A DNA stretch of 64,000 nucleotides, taken from the NCBI RefSeq assembly GCF_003967175.1, contig NZ_AP018553.1, forward strand, positions 1,449,982 through 1,513,981, written 5' to 3'. The translations under genes and the position numbers were made by a program. The notes beneath the pieces are model-generated. The model did not search any database, had not been told where the DNA came from, and saw only the letters and a program-made list of their open reading frames with translations. Source of the DNA: Sulfodiicoccus acidiphilus. GTDB lineage: Archaea > Thermoproteota > Thermoprotei_A > Sulfolobales > Sulfolobaceae. Below, one piece after another: positions 45,778-54,668 of the stretch. Each line of letters opens with the position of its first letter. Position 1 is the stretch's first letter.

Positions 45778-48297
45778 TCAAAGGTAACTCCTGGCTGTAT
45801 CTGGATACAACACTGTCCCTTCCTGAAGTAGCGCACTTATTGCCTTCTCTACCTCAGATGCTTTGCCAGTCCATCCGGCCTCCCTGAGTGTCCTCTGGGC
45901 CTCTCGCAGGTGACTCAGGGCCTGTTCCTTCATTCCCTCTTTAGCTTCCAGAAGTCCCAAGGCCCACAAGGTCAGTCCCTTCTCGTCAGCTACGAGCCCG
46001 TCTATTAGTTTTAGGCTCTCATTTAACATTGAGATCCCTTTTTTCACGTTCCCCTCCACCTCAGCTGTGTATATTCCCAGACCCCTCATGATTATTCCTC
46101 GCATTAGTGGTCCCTGAACTCTACCCATGAGGGACCTCACTCTCTCAATGTCCTCCCTCGCTCTAGCGACGTTCCCCAGCCTCAAGTTCAGGACACCTCT
46201 CTCTGCGAGACAGACCGCCAAGTGTCCCAGCCTGATGGACTTAGAGAGGTCTTCCACCGCCATGTCGTAGTATTCCATGGCCTTCGTCGGCTTTCCTTGT
46301 TCTACCAAGATGCTCCCTATACCCCATTCGCAATGCCCTGTTGCGAAAAGGTTGTGAAGCTTCCTGAATTCATCCAACGCCACCTCAGCTAAGGCCTTGG
46401 ACTTATCGAATTCTCCCTTCCTGTAGTAAACCATTGCCATCTGGTGAAGCAAGGGGCTCCTGCCCTCAATGTCTGTATCGTCCACTTCCTCTAGGGCCCT
46501 GTGAAGGAGTGTCAAGGCCTCGTCCAACTTACCCTTCTCCTCGTGGATTTCAGCCATTAGTGTGGCTAGCTTCCTGAACCAAGGGCCGCTTCTGCCCTCG
46601 TAAGTCCTCATTCCCCTTCCGCAGACCTGCTCCGCCCTATCGTAGTCGTTTATAACTATGTAAGCTGAGCAGAGGAAGAACAGTAGTTGACCGTGAGTGT
46701 TCCAGTCCTTGGTTAGCCTCACTAATCCCTCTACTTCCTCGAACTTTTCGATAGACTCTTTCACTTTACCTGTGAAGTAGGAATAGAGGGCCTTGAAGTA
46801 CTTCAACCTCACCCTCCCCTCCGGGGACACTTCCTCCTCTGAGACTCCCCTGAAGAGCTCGTAGACGTTCTCCAGGAGTCCCGCGGTGGCTATCCTGTTC
46901 ACGTCCCTCACTAGGGCTAGGGCCTCCTCCTCCTCCCCGGCCTTCACTAGGTGGCGCATCGCCTCGAGTCTAGAGAGGGGATCGGCCCCCTTCATGTAAT
47001 AGAGCGCGGCCTTTCTGTGAAGCTCCTCCTTGTGAGAAGAGTACTCGTAAACCGTCTCCCTCAATGAGTCGGGGAGGGAGTAAGTCCCCCCTGAGTTTGC
47101 GACCAGTAGCATGTCCTCCAGCTCCTTCAAGGAACTCATAAACCCCTTAACCCGAATCAGCCTCCTGAGGGAGTCGTGATCCACGGGAGAGTCGAAGACA
47201 GAGAGCTGTTCCAGTATCCGCATCTGGTCTTCAGTGACCGTCCTCCTTAGCTCTGTGGCTAGCCACCTACTGAAGGACCATCCACTGGAGGACCCGGCAT
47301 GTTTCCCCTCTTCCAAGTTGCGAACATCGGAGGTGGACTCCCTTACATCTCCCGAGAGACACAGCATTCTAAGGCCAAGGGGATGTCCCTTAAGTTTCTG
47401 TGCATAAGGTCCCACTTCCTCAATAGGTTTACGACACTCCGAGTTCAGGAACTCCCTCACCTCGTTCTCCGTTATTCCTTGTAAGTGGAGCTCCCGCAAG
47501 TTGGAGGGCCCTCCCATGGGCCTCCTTGAGGTCAGGAACACACTCCCGTTTCTCTCCATAAGACGGTTGGAGAACAGCTTCACAACATGGTCACGACATA
47601 GATCGAAATTATCCAACACCGCGACTACCTCGTTCTGCATGGTCTCGTCCACAGCCAAGTCCAGGAGAGTGGAAATGTCGTTTACACCAGCCATGACGTA
47701 CTCGGGTAGTGTCCTGTGGCCTCTACGTAGAAGGAACCCAGAGAACTTCCCCACGAAGTACTGGAAGCTGTCAACTTCCCTGCACGTGTACCAGAAGGTC
47801 CTGTTCTCGAGGCCGCTTTCCCTGATGAACTTGGCCACAAGAGTCGTCTTACCTATGCCAGGTATGCCCCATACCAATACTGGCCCACTCAACGAGCGGA
47901 GGAGTTCAAGTTCTGCCCTCCTTCCCACGAAGTGTGAGACCTTTGGGACGGGATCCTCAGTAAGTCCCTTAGGTATTATTACTTCCTCTCTAACTTCCCT
48001 CCCCCGTACGACGAAACCCATCTGCGTCAAATTTATCTCGAGCGTGTCAATCTTCGGGTAATACACCTTCACGTTCTTCCCGGCTAGTCTCACCCACTTA
48101 CCTCTGACTAGACCTGTCTCTTCCATTCTCCTCAGTCTCTCCGACACGTGAGACTCCTTCATACCCATCTGTTGAGCCAGTCTTCTAACGAAGGTTGGCT
48201 CTCCCCTCAAAATAGAGAGAATCGTAAGGTTAATCTCATCTGCTATGACTTGGAGTATCTCGCTTTCCCTAGCTTTCGCCCCAGTTAACCCCCCCAC
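45778..48297 (-). CDS. STAND-type ATPase: N-terminal winged helix, NTPase core, C-terminal TPR array
   Basis: 839 residues from GTG 48297. Residues about 1-70 form an ArsR-like winged helix (ADEINLTILSILRG, MKESHVSERLRRMEETGLVRG). An NB-ARC-like core follows: Walker A GIPGIGKTTLVAKF (about 145), Walker B VVAVLDNFDLC, sensor VFLTSRRP and a GHPLGLRMLCL motif typical of STAND proteins, then a second winged helix (about 360-430). From about 470 to the end are helical TPR-like repeats. A TATA at 48318-48327 lies inside the longer frame that starts at 48357, so I use the GTG 20-30 bases after it. MalT-like transcription control and phage defence are both possible. Divergent from a Dam-like methylase. 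Confidence 0.82.
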   Translation of the reverse strand: MGGLTGAKARESEILQVIADEINLTILSILRGEPTFVRRLAQQMGMKESHVSERLRRMEETGLVRGKWVRLAGKNVKVYYPKIDTLEINLTQMGFVVRGREVREEVIIPKGLTEDPVPKVSHFVGRRAELELLRSLSGPVLVWGIPGIGKTTLVAKFIRESGLENRTFWYTCREVDSFQYFVGKFSGFLLRRGHRTLPEYVMAGVNDISTLLDLAVDETMQNEVVAVLDNFDLCRDHVVKLFSNRLMERNGSVFLTSRRPMGGPSNLRELHLQGITENEVREFLNSECRKPIEEVGPYAQKLKGHPLGLRMLCLSGDVRESTSDVRNLEEGKHAGSSSGWSFSRWLATELRRTVTEDQMRILEQLSVFDSPVDHDSLRRLIRVKGFMSSLKELEDMLLVANSGGTYSLPDSLRETVYEYSSHKEELHRKAALYYMKGADPLSRLEAMRHLVKAGEEEEALALVRDVNRIATAGLLENVYELFRGVSEEEVSPEGRVRLKYFKALYSYFTGKVKESIEKFEEVEGLVRLTKDWNTHGQLLFFLCSAYIVINDYDRAEQVCGRGMRTYEGRSGPWFRKLATLMAEIHEEKGKLDEALTLLHRALEEVDDTDIEGRSPLLHQMAMVYYRKGEFDKSKALAEVALDEFRKLHNLFATGHCEWGIGSILVEQGKPTKAMEYYDMAVEDLSKSIRLGHLAVCLAERGVLNLRLGNVARAREDIERVRSLMGRVQGPLMRGIIMRGLGIYTAEVEGNVKKGISMLNESLKLIDGLVADEKGLTLWALGLLEAKEGMKEQALSHLREAQRTLREAGWTGKASEVEKAISALLQEGTVLYPDTARSYL

Positions 48298-48317
48298 CCT
48301 CCCTAAAATTCCATTAT

Positions 48318-48327
48318 AATATAACCA
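48318..48327 (-). promoter_or_regulatory. TATA box of the STAND ATPase gene
   Basis: TTATATTATA on the minus strand, about 21-30 bases before GTG 48297. It decides the start and implies a leaderless transcript. Confidence 0.5.
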
Positions 48328-48427
48328 TAAAAACTTAGTGGACATCCGAATTATCAAATAAGACGCCGAAAAGTGAGGAGATAGCGCCTCCAGGTAGGCT
48401 AATTAACTGAACGCTTAAGGTGGCGCT

Positions 48428-49303
48428 ATGCTGAGACCTCTGCTGAAGTGGGCGGGAGGTAAGAGGTGGTTAGTCAGTTTCCTGATAGGCACGTTACCCG
48501 TCAAGTGGGCTCACTATTACGAGCCATTCGCCGGAGCAGCGGCTCTCCTGGTAGAGATGTGGAACAGGAGACTGTTGGGAGGGGCTACAATATCGGACAC
48601 GAACGAGGAGCTAGTCAACCTCTACGTAGTGGTGAGGGACTGTCCCCAGGAGTTGGTGAGCGCCTTGAAGCAACTCCCCTTCGGTAACGACCCAAAGTCC
48701 TACTACGCAGCTAGGGATAGGTTCAACGAAATTAGGGGAGGTCCAGCGAAAGTGGAGAGGGCTGCCCTCCTCATCTACCTCAATAGACACTGTTACAACG
48801 GCCTCTGGAGGGTCAACGCTAAAGGCGAGTTCAACGTACCCTTCGGGAGGTATAATAGGCCCTCAATGCCGTCTGAAGAAGACGTGTTTGGATTTCATGC
48901 CCTCCTCAGGAATGTAAGGATCCTCAATGTGGACTTCGAGGAGGCGGTGAAGGACGTCTCTAAGGGTGACCTAGTGTATCTGGACCCGCCCTACCAACCC
49001 GCGTCTGAGACGGCTTCCTTCACAGATTACACCCCTGAGGGGTTCACGAAACAGGACCAGGTAAGGTTGGCTAAGGTATTCAGAGAGCTTGACGAAAGGG
49101 GAGCGTATCTAATCTTGAGCAACTCGGACACGGAGCTAGTGAGGTCCCTTTATGAAGGATATTACGTCGAGACAGTCGAGGCAAACAGGGCCATAAACAG
49201 TAAGACGGAAAGAAGGAGGGGAGCTAGGGAGATAATAGTCACCAACTACGAGGTGGAGAAGAGACGACGGGCAAAGCTGAATTCAGGATGGGGAATACTA
49301 TAG
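48428..49303 (+). CDS. DNA adenine N6-methyltransferase, D12/Dam class
   Basis: 291 residues. The SAM-binding motif PLLKWAGGKRWLV (about 5-17), FEPFAG-type YYEPFAGAAALLVEMW (about 34-49), ATISDTNEELVNLY and the catalytic DLVYLDPPYQP (about 182) are in the order of the alpha class MethyltransfD12. Expected recognition is a short adenine site such as GATC, but the sequence alone does not prove it. No restriction enzyme is adjacent. It is divergent from the STAND ATPase gene and followed by three IS-derived repeats. GGTGG a few bases before the ATG could be a ribosome site. Confidence 0.9.
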   Translation: MLRPLLKWAGGKRWLVSFLIGTLPVKWAHYYEPFAGAAALLVEMWNRRLLGGATISDTNEELVNLYVVVRDCPQELVSALKQLPFGNDPKSYYAARDRFNEIRGGPAKVERAALLIYLNRHCYNGLWRVNAKGEFNVPFGRYNRPSMPSEEDVFGFHALLRNVRILNVDFEEAVKDVSKGDLVYLDPPYQPASETASFTDYTPEGFTKQDQVRLAKVFRELDERGAYLILSNSDTELVRSLYEGYYVETVEANRAINSKTERRRGAREIIVTNYEVEKRRRAKLNSGWGIL

Positions 49304-49453
49304 GATGCCGTAGAGGTGACGAGTTGAAAGTGAGGGACTTCGATTAAGGAAGGTGTTTGGAGGGGGAAAGGGGAGATTGAAACGAAAACGAAGTTTGTCT
49401 GGTAGGGTCTGTGACGAGGTCTCTCTGAGCTCCTCTTACCAGATTACTAAAAT
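49304..49453. other. Short non-coding stretch
   Basis: Nothing recognised; leads into repeat B4 with ATTACTAAAATA before the left end. Confidence 0.25.
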
Positions 49454-49790
49454 AGGGGTTGAGGAGGAAGTCTCCAGCGGAGCCCTTCGTTTTAAGGTTA
49501 TTTCCTCAAAGATTTCGACGACGCCCTCCCCCAGCCCTAGGGCCTAATCGTGATGAGGGAGGGGCAACTAACATCTCTCCCTTTTCCTCCTCCATGGAGC
49601 TCAGCCACGAAAGTCCTCCTTTCTGATGAGGTGGTTCTTTGACCCACCCGAGTACGCCCCAAAAGAGGGATGTATCTCCGAATCGAAGAGGGGAACCGTG
49701 GCCGTTGAGGGTAACTCTTCCCAGGCTAGGAGAAAGTGTGTTTCGTCTTCCACCACTAGACACCCTGTCCGTGAGGGCCGGGTAGTTTAC
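49454..49790 (+). repeat. IS605-derived repeat, family B copy 4 with a family A-like right end
   Basis: Left end GGGGTTGAGGAGGAAGTCTCC and a family B middle (TGATGAGGGAGGGGCAAC, GAGGGATGTATCTCCGAATCGAAGAGGGGAAC). The right end reads CCTGTCCGTGAGGGCCGGGTAGTTTAC, the family A form instead of the family B form GGGAGGAAGTCAG. Appears chimeric. Confidence 0.6.
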
Positions 49791-49799
49791 AAAGTCGGG

Positions 49800-50134
49800 A
49801 GTTGAGGGGGCGTAAAGCCTCGCCCTTCACGGCGGGGACGGATAGCCCCCTCATATTTATACTTCTTTGTGAAATTTCTCTTAGTGGTACTAACGACGCT
49901 CCTCCCCAGCTCGATCTAAGGTTTAATGGGACTGAGGGAGGAGCAAGCAGTGACTTCGATTTCCTTTAAGGGACTAGACGTAATGGGTGAAAGTCCCCTC
50001 CTCTTCAAATGGGAGTGGATCTCTGATCCACTCGACTGCCCACCAAACGAGGGATGTAAACCCGAATCAATGGTGGGAACGACGATCCCTTTGGGAGGGA
50101 ACCCTCGTCCCTTCCAGGGCGGGGAGGAAGTCAG
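49800..50134 (+). repeat. IS605-derived non-coding repeat, family B copy 5
   Basis: Best preserved family B copy: left end GAGTTGAGGGGGCGTAAAGCC with GCCCTTCACGGCGGGGACGG, CCCCCTCATATTTATA, and right end CAGGGCGGGGAGGAAGTCAG. Its TTTAC target-like motif is the last five bases of copy B4, so the two are joined end to end. Confidence 0.75.
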
Positions 50135-50352
50135 TGGTTAACCGGCCACTCAGGTCTCCTATTCAATTAAAGGTATGAACGTAAAGAAGTCTCTCTCCTT
50201 CATCATAGACCACAACTGAATGTCGTGAAGGGGAGTCCCGAGTTCTCAGACAACTCTTTAGGGCGGGAGGAGGTCGGCTAACAGGATCGCACATCTCGGG
50301 ATATTCTATCTACGGGTCTTACTCCTTAATTCGTGACCAGGCAGCCCATTTG
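50135..50352. other. Non-coding stretch between repeats
   Basis: Nothing recognised apart from the repeat borders. Confidence 0.25.
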
Positions 50353-50652
50353 TCTTAACTTGGGTTCAAGGGTGGACCTCACCACCGAGGACGGAAGGTC
50401 CCCTTTGTTGATTTTAAATACTGGTCAGAAGGACGACGTCTAGGCTATGTTCACCGACGGAGCGACCTTCACCTAGATCCCTAAAAGCGAGGGTCCTCGA
50501 AGTACGCCTCCCGCCCCAAGGCCCTTAGCGGGCACCGAGTCTCGGGCGATCCTAAATCGGGGCCGGTCCTCAGTGCCCGTTGATCTCTCTACCCTTTGGG
50601 CGAAGAAGGAAATACCCACCGCGAAGACACCCTTCGAGGTCGGGGTAAGTTC
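50353..50652 (+). repeat. IS200/IS605-derived non-coding repeat, family C copy 2
   Basis: 50353-50624 is identical to 2053-2324. The terminal hairpin differs: CACCCTTCGAGGTCGGGGTAAGTTC here against CCCCGTCCGTGATGACGGGATAAGTTC in copy 1. Ends 48 bases before the stop of the molybdenum hydroxylase gene on the other strand. Confidence 0.75.
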
Positions 50653-50699
50653 ATAGAGACGTAGTGAAACTTCTGGACGTGGGTATGGCGATCGCGAGA

Positions 50700-52748
50700 T
50701 CAACTGTGGACTGTAGTGATAGGAACTCTCCTGACCTTCACGCCAAGTGCCTGCTCAACTGCGCTCGTGAACGCCGCTGCCGCCACCCCAACTGGGATCT
50801 CCCCAATTCCCTTTGCTCCCGTGGGTGTGTATGGGGAGGGCGTTGGAACTATCCTCACCTCTATCTTGGGCAGGTCGATTGCTCTGGGCATGCCGTAGTC
50901 GTGGAGGTTAGCGTTGATCGGACTTCCTTCTCTAAACAGAAGTCCCTCTCTGAACGCTAGTCCTATCCCGGTGGCGGTTCCACCTGTGACTTGATCTCTG
51001 ACCAGTTCCTCGTCAATAACGGCTCCAGGGTCTATGAACACCACTTGCTTGAAAGGCCTCACCTCTCCCTCCCTCACTTCCACTGCTGCGACGTTGCAGC
51101 AGAACGGGTAAGCGTTGAACCTCTTCGGGTTTTCCAGGTTGAAAGCGTACTGCGACTCGATACCGTCCAACTCAGTCAACTTAACCTCACCCGACGGCGT
51201 ATAGAAGGTTCCGGACGAGTACTTCACCTCTCCGCCAAGTCTTACCTTTGCCTTGGATAAAAGCTCCTCGGCTGCACCCTTTGTGGCCCCTGCAGTGAAA
51301 ACCGCCATCCTGCTTCCTCCAGGGCCGAAGGATGGAACGTCTGTGGTCAGTTCCACCTCGACATCCTCAGGGGAGATCTCTAGGAACTTGGAGACCAGCA
51401 GTCTAATAGAGTGCTCGTTCCCCTGACCTTCTGGGCTGTAGCCCACCTGTGCCACCACCTTTCCACCCCTCACCTTCAACCTCACGCTCTCCGAGCCCGA
51501 CGGTGTGCTCGGGTCCGTCGAGCACGCTATTCCTACAACGTAACCTGAAGTCTTCAACTTAGCCGCCTCAGCCTTAGCCAACTCTAGGAGCTTGGACGGA
51601 TCCCCCGAATCGTACCTGAAGAAGGGTGTCTCATATGGGAACGTCCTGACGAAGTTCCTTTCCCTAACTTCGGTTCTCTCCAGTCCCAATTCGTCAGCAA
51701 CCGCGTCCATTAACCTCTCCAGCGCCCATGTGTGGGGAGGAGTGCCCGCACCTCTGAAGGCCCCTGGCGGGTTCTTGTTGGTGGAGACGAGCCTTACTTC
51801 GTATTTGAAGTAAGGTATCTCGTAGGGGCCAGTCAAAATTCCCACCGGCTTGAAGGCCTGTCCTCCCGACTTCGCGGCGCCCACGTCCTCGTCCACCTTC
51901 ATTTCCACTCCCGTCACCTGTCCGGTCCTCTTGAAGAACACCCTGATTCTGAACCTCCTCTCTGGTCCAGAGCTGTTGGACGAAGTGAAGTGCTCGGTCC
52001 TCGTCTCCACCCACTTCACCGGAACCTTGAACTCCTTACTCGCAGCCACCAGGGCCATGAGGTACTTCTGGATCGAGAACTTCGCTCCGAAACTCCCTCC
52101 CGTCCTCACCGGCTCTGCTACGACGTTCACCCCGAGTGCTTTTGCCACCTCCCTTCCAAGGACGCTTGGGGCCTGTGCATTTGAGTAGATCCTGAACGAC
52201 CCTTTCTCTGGTACCACGAACGCAGCGTAGGTCTCTATCGGGTTCCCAGCGCTCCTGCTCCAGTACAGTTCCAGCTCCAGTTCGCGGTCCTGGGGCCTGA
52301 ACCCCATCTCCATCGCGTTACCTCCCACAACGTTAGTTCCTAGCTCCTCGAACACTAGGCTATCGTTCCTCAAGGCGTCGTCTAAGTCGTTGACAGGCCT
52401 GAGAGGCTCGTAATCCACTGTCACCATGTCCGCCAGGTCCTTGGATGTGTAGGGATCGTCCGCCAATACGATCGCTACCGGGTCTCCAACGTATCTGACC
52501 TTCGAGGTCGCTAGGACCTCCGTGACCGAGCTTCCCTCCCTTTCTCCAGCCGAAACCTGTCCTGCCCTTAGACGTTCTCCAGTAAGAACCAAAGCTCCCT
52601 TGGAGATCGCCTCTGACGGATCCACCGACCTGACTCTGGCGTGAGGATAGGGACTTCTGACGAACGCAGCATACTTTCCCTTGAATGGTAAGTCGTCTAC
52701 GTACCTGCCCTCTCCTCTGACCAGAGGCAAAAGTTCCTCTAAGCGCAT
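50700..52748 (-). CDS. Molybdenum hydroxylase large subunit, second copy
   Basis: 682 residues from ATG 52748. It belongs to the xanthine dehydrogenase large-subunit family: RGEGRYVDDLPFKGKYAAFVRSPYPHARV at the front, RTGGSFGAKFSIQKYLMALVA, PPGAFRGAGTPPHTWALERLMD and the catalytic Glu in GAKGIGEIPVGVAAAAFTSAV. The CO dehydrogenase loop is absent. I prefer 52748 to an in-frame ATG at 52802 because the extra 18 residues are nearly all Arg/Lys and a CTTTAAAC box sits 26-30 bases before 52748. It lacks neighbouring FAD and iron-sulfur subunits, but a maturation factor of the XdhC family is divergent from it. Substrate unknown. Confidence 0.85.
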   Translation of the reverse strand: MRLEELLPLVRGEGRYVDDLPFKGKYAAFVRSPYPHARVRSVDPSEAISKGALVLTGERLRAGQVSAGEREGSSVTEVLATSKVRYVGDPVAIVLADDPYTSKDLADMVTVDYEPLRPVNDLDDALRNDSLVFEELGTNVVGGNAMEMGFRPQDRELELELYWSRSAGNPIETYAAFVVPEKGSFRIYSNAQAPSVLGREVAKALGVNVVAEPVRTGGSFGAKFSIQKYLMALVAASKEFKVPVKWVETRTEHFTSSNSSGPERRFRIRVFFKRTGQVTGVEMKVDEDVGAAKSGGQAFKPVGILTGPYEIPYFKYEVRLVSTNKNPPGAFRGAGTPPHTWALERLMDAVADELGLERTEVRERNFVRTFPYETPFFRYDSGDPSKLLELAKAEAAKLKTSGYVVGIACSTDPSTPSGSESVRLKVRGGKVVAQVGYSPEGQGNEHSIRLLVSKFLEISPEDVEVELTTDVPSFGPGGSRMAVFTAGATKGAAEELLSKAKVRLGGEVKYSSGTFYTPSGEVKLTELDGIESQYAFNLENPKRFNAYPFCCNVAAVEVREGEVRPFKQVVFIDPGAVIDEELVRDQVTGGTATGIGLAFREGLLFREGSPINANLHDYGMPRAIDLPKIEVRIVPTPSPYTPTGAKGIGEIPVGVAAAAFTSAVEQALGVKVRRVPITTVHS

Positions 52749-52769
52749 AGGTCTTAGGGGCCTCTTTCG

Positions 52770-52836
52770 TTTAAAGGTTCGACGGTAGCGGCGGAGCCCC
52801 ATTATATAAAGAAAATCTGGGGAAAAGTATATGATA
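52770..52836. promoter_or_regulatory. Divergent promoters between the molybdenum hydroxylase and the membrane protein
   Basis: CTTTAAAC (minus strand, about 52773-52780) fits a leaderless start at 52748. AGTATATGATA (plus strand, about 52826-52835) fits a leaderless start at 52857. A palindromic ATTATATAA at 52801-52809 between them could serve either side. Confidence 0.45.
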
Positions 52837-52856
52837 ACCTCCTCCGACTTCGCTTC

Positions 52857-53366
52857 ATGGCGGCTAACGTTCCTCCCGGCTCTTTCTACGTTGGTCTCGG
52901 CGTTGTTGGCCTGTCTCTTCTCGTAGCCACAATGGGGTGGTTCTTCACGAGGAATAAGTGGGTTCCATCTACCCTCACGTTGGCCTCGGCCTCCTCGGGA
53001 ATTTTCCTTCTCTTGGAAGATCGACCTCTCTACTACCTAGGAGTGTACCACTGGTACGGACTGTTGGTGGAAAGTGTCCTCGACCTAGGGGCTTTCGTCT
53101 CGATCCTCAAAGGCCGCTTCTCATTCCCTGTGGCCGTGAACCTACTCGTCTTCCTTAGCGTAGTCCTAGACGCTGCTTTAGGTCTTCCCTTCTCCACCCT
53201 GCAGGGAGCAGTCCCCTACGTGGGTTGGCAGATCCTCTACGGATTTGGTCCCACCAGGCCCGAGATAGAGTGGTCCGCTGCTGTTTCCATTCTGACCGTA
53301 ACTTCCCTTGGAGCTGCCCTCTCCGCCTTAAGGCAACGCTTTTTAGAGACAAAGACGAGGGTGTGA
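52857..53366 (+). CDS. Membrane protein next to an XdhC-type gene, function unknown
   Basis: 169 residues with five predicted helices (about 10-30, 36-53, 62-82, 88-112, 135-157) and short polar loops. No motif recognised. It ends one base before the XdhC-like gene, so the two form an operon divergent from the molybdenum hydroxylase gene. A role in membrane attachment or electron transfer for that enzyme is only a guess. Confidence 0.6.
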   Translation: MAANVPPGSFYVGLGVVGLSLLVATMGWFFTRNKWVPSTLTLASASSGIFLLLEDRPLYYLGVYHWYGLLVESVLDLGAFVSILKGRFSFPVAVNLLVFLSVVLDAALGLPFSTLQGAVPYVGWQILYGFGPTRPEIEWSAAVSILTVTSLGAALSALRQRFLETKTRV

Positions 53367-53367
53367 T

Positions 53368-54156
53368 ATGGCGTTCTGTGAATATTTCCCGATCATGACG
53401 AGGCTTAGCGCCCAAGGGAAGAGGTTCGCCTTAGTTACGGTGTTGCAGGGAGACCAGGTCTTGAAGTACGTAGTTGTGGAAGGAAGGATAGCCTACGGCG
53501 GGAACGATCCAGTTGTCCTGGAGGCGGGAATGAGGGCGATCCAGGAGTCTAGAGTAGTGGAGAACCAGGTAGGCACCGCGAAGATCGTCGCCGAGCCAGT
53601 CGAGCCCCGGCCTTCGTTAATCGTGGTGGGTACTAGGCTAATTGCGAGGGCCTTAGTTAAGCTGGGGAGAGTAATGGGATACTCGGTGGCTGCAGTAGGT
53701 CTCACAGACGTCGAGGCCGATTTTGCATCCTCTTCCATAGATGTTCTGGACTACATAGTCGACGAAGGAGCGGCAGTAGTTATAGCCAACGAGGGAGGGT
53801 CCCCAGACGACGCGGAGGCCGCCTACAAGGCACTTAAGAGGGGAGCGAAGTACGTGGGCGTGCTGGCGAGCCAGAGGAGGGCGGCCCTAATTATCGCCGA
53901 TCTCATGAAGAGAGGCGTGACTGAGGAGGATATGCGCGGTAGGTTCTTCTCTCCGGTTGGGCTGGACGTGGGAACTAAGACGGCCGAGGAGATCGCGTTG
54001 TCGATTATTGCTGAGGCTTTAATGACACTCAGGGGGGCCAGTGGCAGGCGCTACTCTGAAGTCAAGGATCCTAGGGCGTTCCTCGCTGAGGCACTAGCGG
54101 GCAAAGTGGAGGACGCCTGCTCGTTCAGGCCGGTAAGTCTCAGTTCTGGGGAATAG
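53368..54156 (+). CDS. XdhC/CoxF-family molybdenum cofactor maturation protein
   Basis: 262 residues. The N-terminal part corresponds to XdhC_CoxI (RFALVTVLQGDQVLKYVVVEG), then a Rossmann-like domain begins PSLIVVGTRLIARALVKLGRVMGY with AVGL and VIANEGGSPDDAEAAYKALKRGAKYVGVLASQRRA; the end FSPVGLDVGTKTAEEIALSIIAEAL is the family's most conserved block. XdhC proteins bind and deliver the sulfurated molybdenum cofactor to hydroxylases. Its position beside the large subunit gene fits that role. Confidence 0.88.
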   Translation: MAFCEYFPIMTRLSAQGKRFALVTVLQGDQVLKYVVVEGRIAYGGNDPVVLEAGMRAIQESRVVENQVGTAKIVAEPVEPRPSLIVVGTRLIARALVKLGRVMGYSVAAVGLTDVEADFASSSIDVLDYIVDEGAAVVIANEGGSPDDAEAAYKALKRGAKYVGVLASQRRAALIIADLMKRGVTEEDMRGRFFSPVGLDVGTKTAEEIALSIIAEALMTLRGASGRRYSEVKDPRAFLAEALAGKVEDACSFRPVSLSSGE

Positions 54157-54620
54157 GTGAGAGGAGAACTTTATACACATAGACAAAAAGATACATATAG
54201 GCAAGAAGCGCGCCGCTCCTGTTAGTTTGAGGTGTCCGAGACTCTTTCTCCATCTATGCTCTTAGAAGCCAACTGATGGTTCTAACCACTGTAGGAGACT
54301 GTATCCGACGTACGTCCAAGTCTAGAGGTAGACCATAGGGTTAATGATGAAAATATCGCCATTTCCTGGAGAAGGTACACACCCTTTTGTACGGCATTTC
54401 GATATGGACTTGGCTGACGTCTGTTCGATCCTCGCAGAGGGGTTGGAGAGACGTCCTAGCGAGGCCCGTGAGGTACCTTCCTAATCACGACCCCTCGAGG
54501 GTGACGGCGAGGATTTCAGGTGAGAGTGAGAGCCCTCGGAATGAGGCTTCTCGCCCCTGTGACGGAGCTGGGAAGTTCCACCTCTCAGAACTGGGTATTT
54601 CACAGGAGTGTTGTTAGCAG
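54157..54620. other. Intergenic stretch without visible gene
   Basis: About 460 bases. The first part is A-rich (ACAAAAAGATACATATAGG); the rest has no recognisable coding. The promoter of the next gene follows. Confidence 0.3.
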
Positions 54621-54652
54621 TTATTTATAAAAGAGATATTTTTTAGCGTTGA
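54621..54652 (+). promoter_or_regulatory. Promoter of the surface protein gene
   Basis: GTTATTTATAAAAGAGATATTTTTTAG; two TATA-like boxes at about 54624-54632 and 54638-54645, the second about 26 bases before GTG 54669. Confidence 0.45.
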
Positions 54653-54668
54653 ACGTGGTATACCTTAC

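Noticed and set aside
49987..50178. Small frame in repeat B5 (and similar ones in A1, A3 and B copies)
   Set aside because: It corresponds to the relic of a tnpB tail within the element, without a start region of its own.
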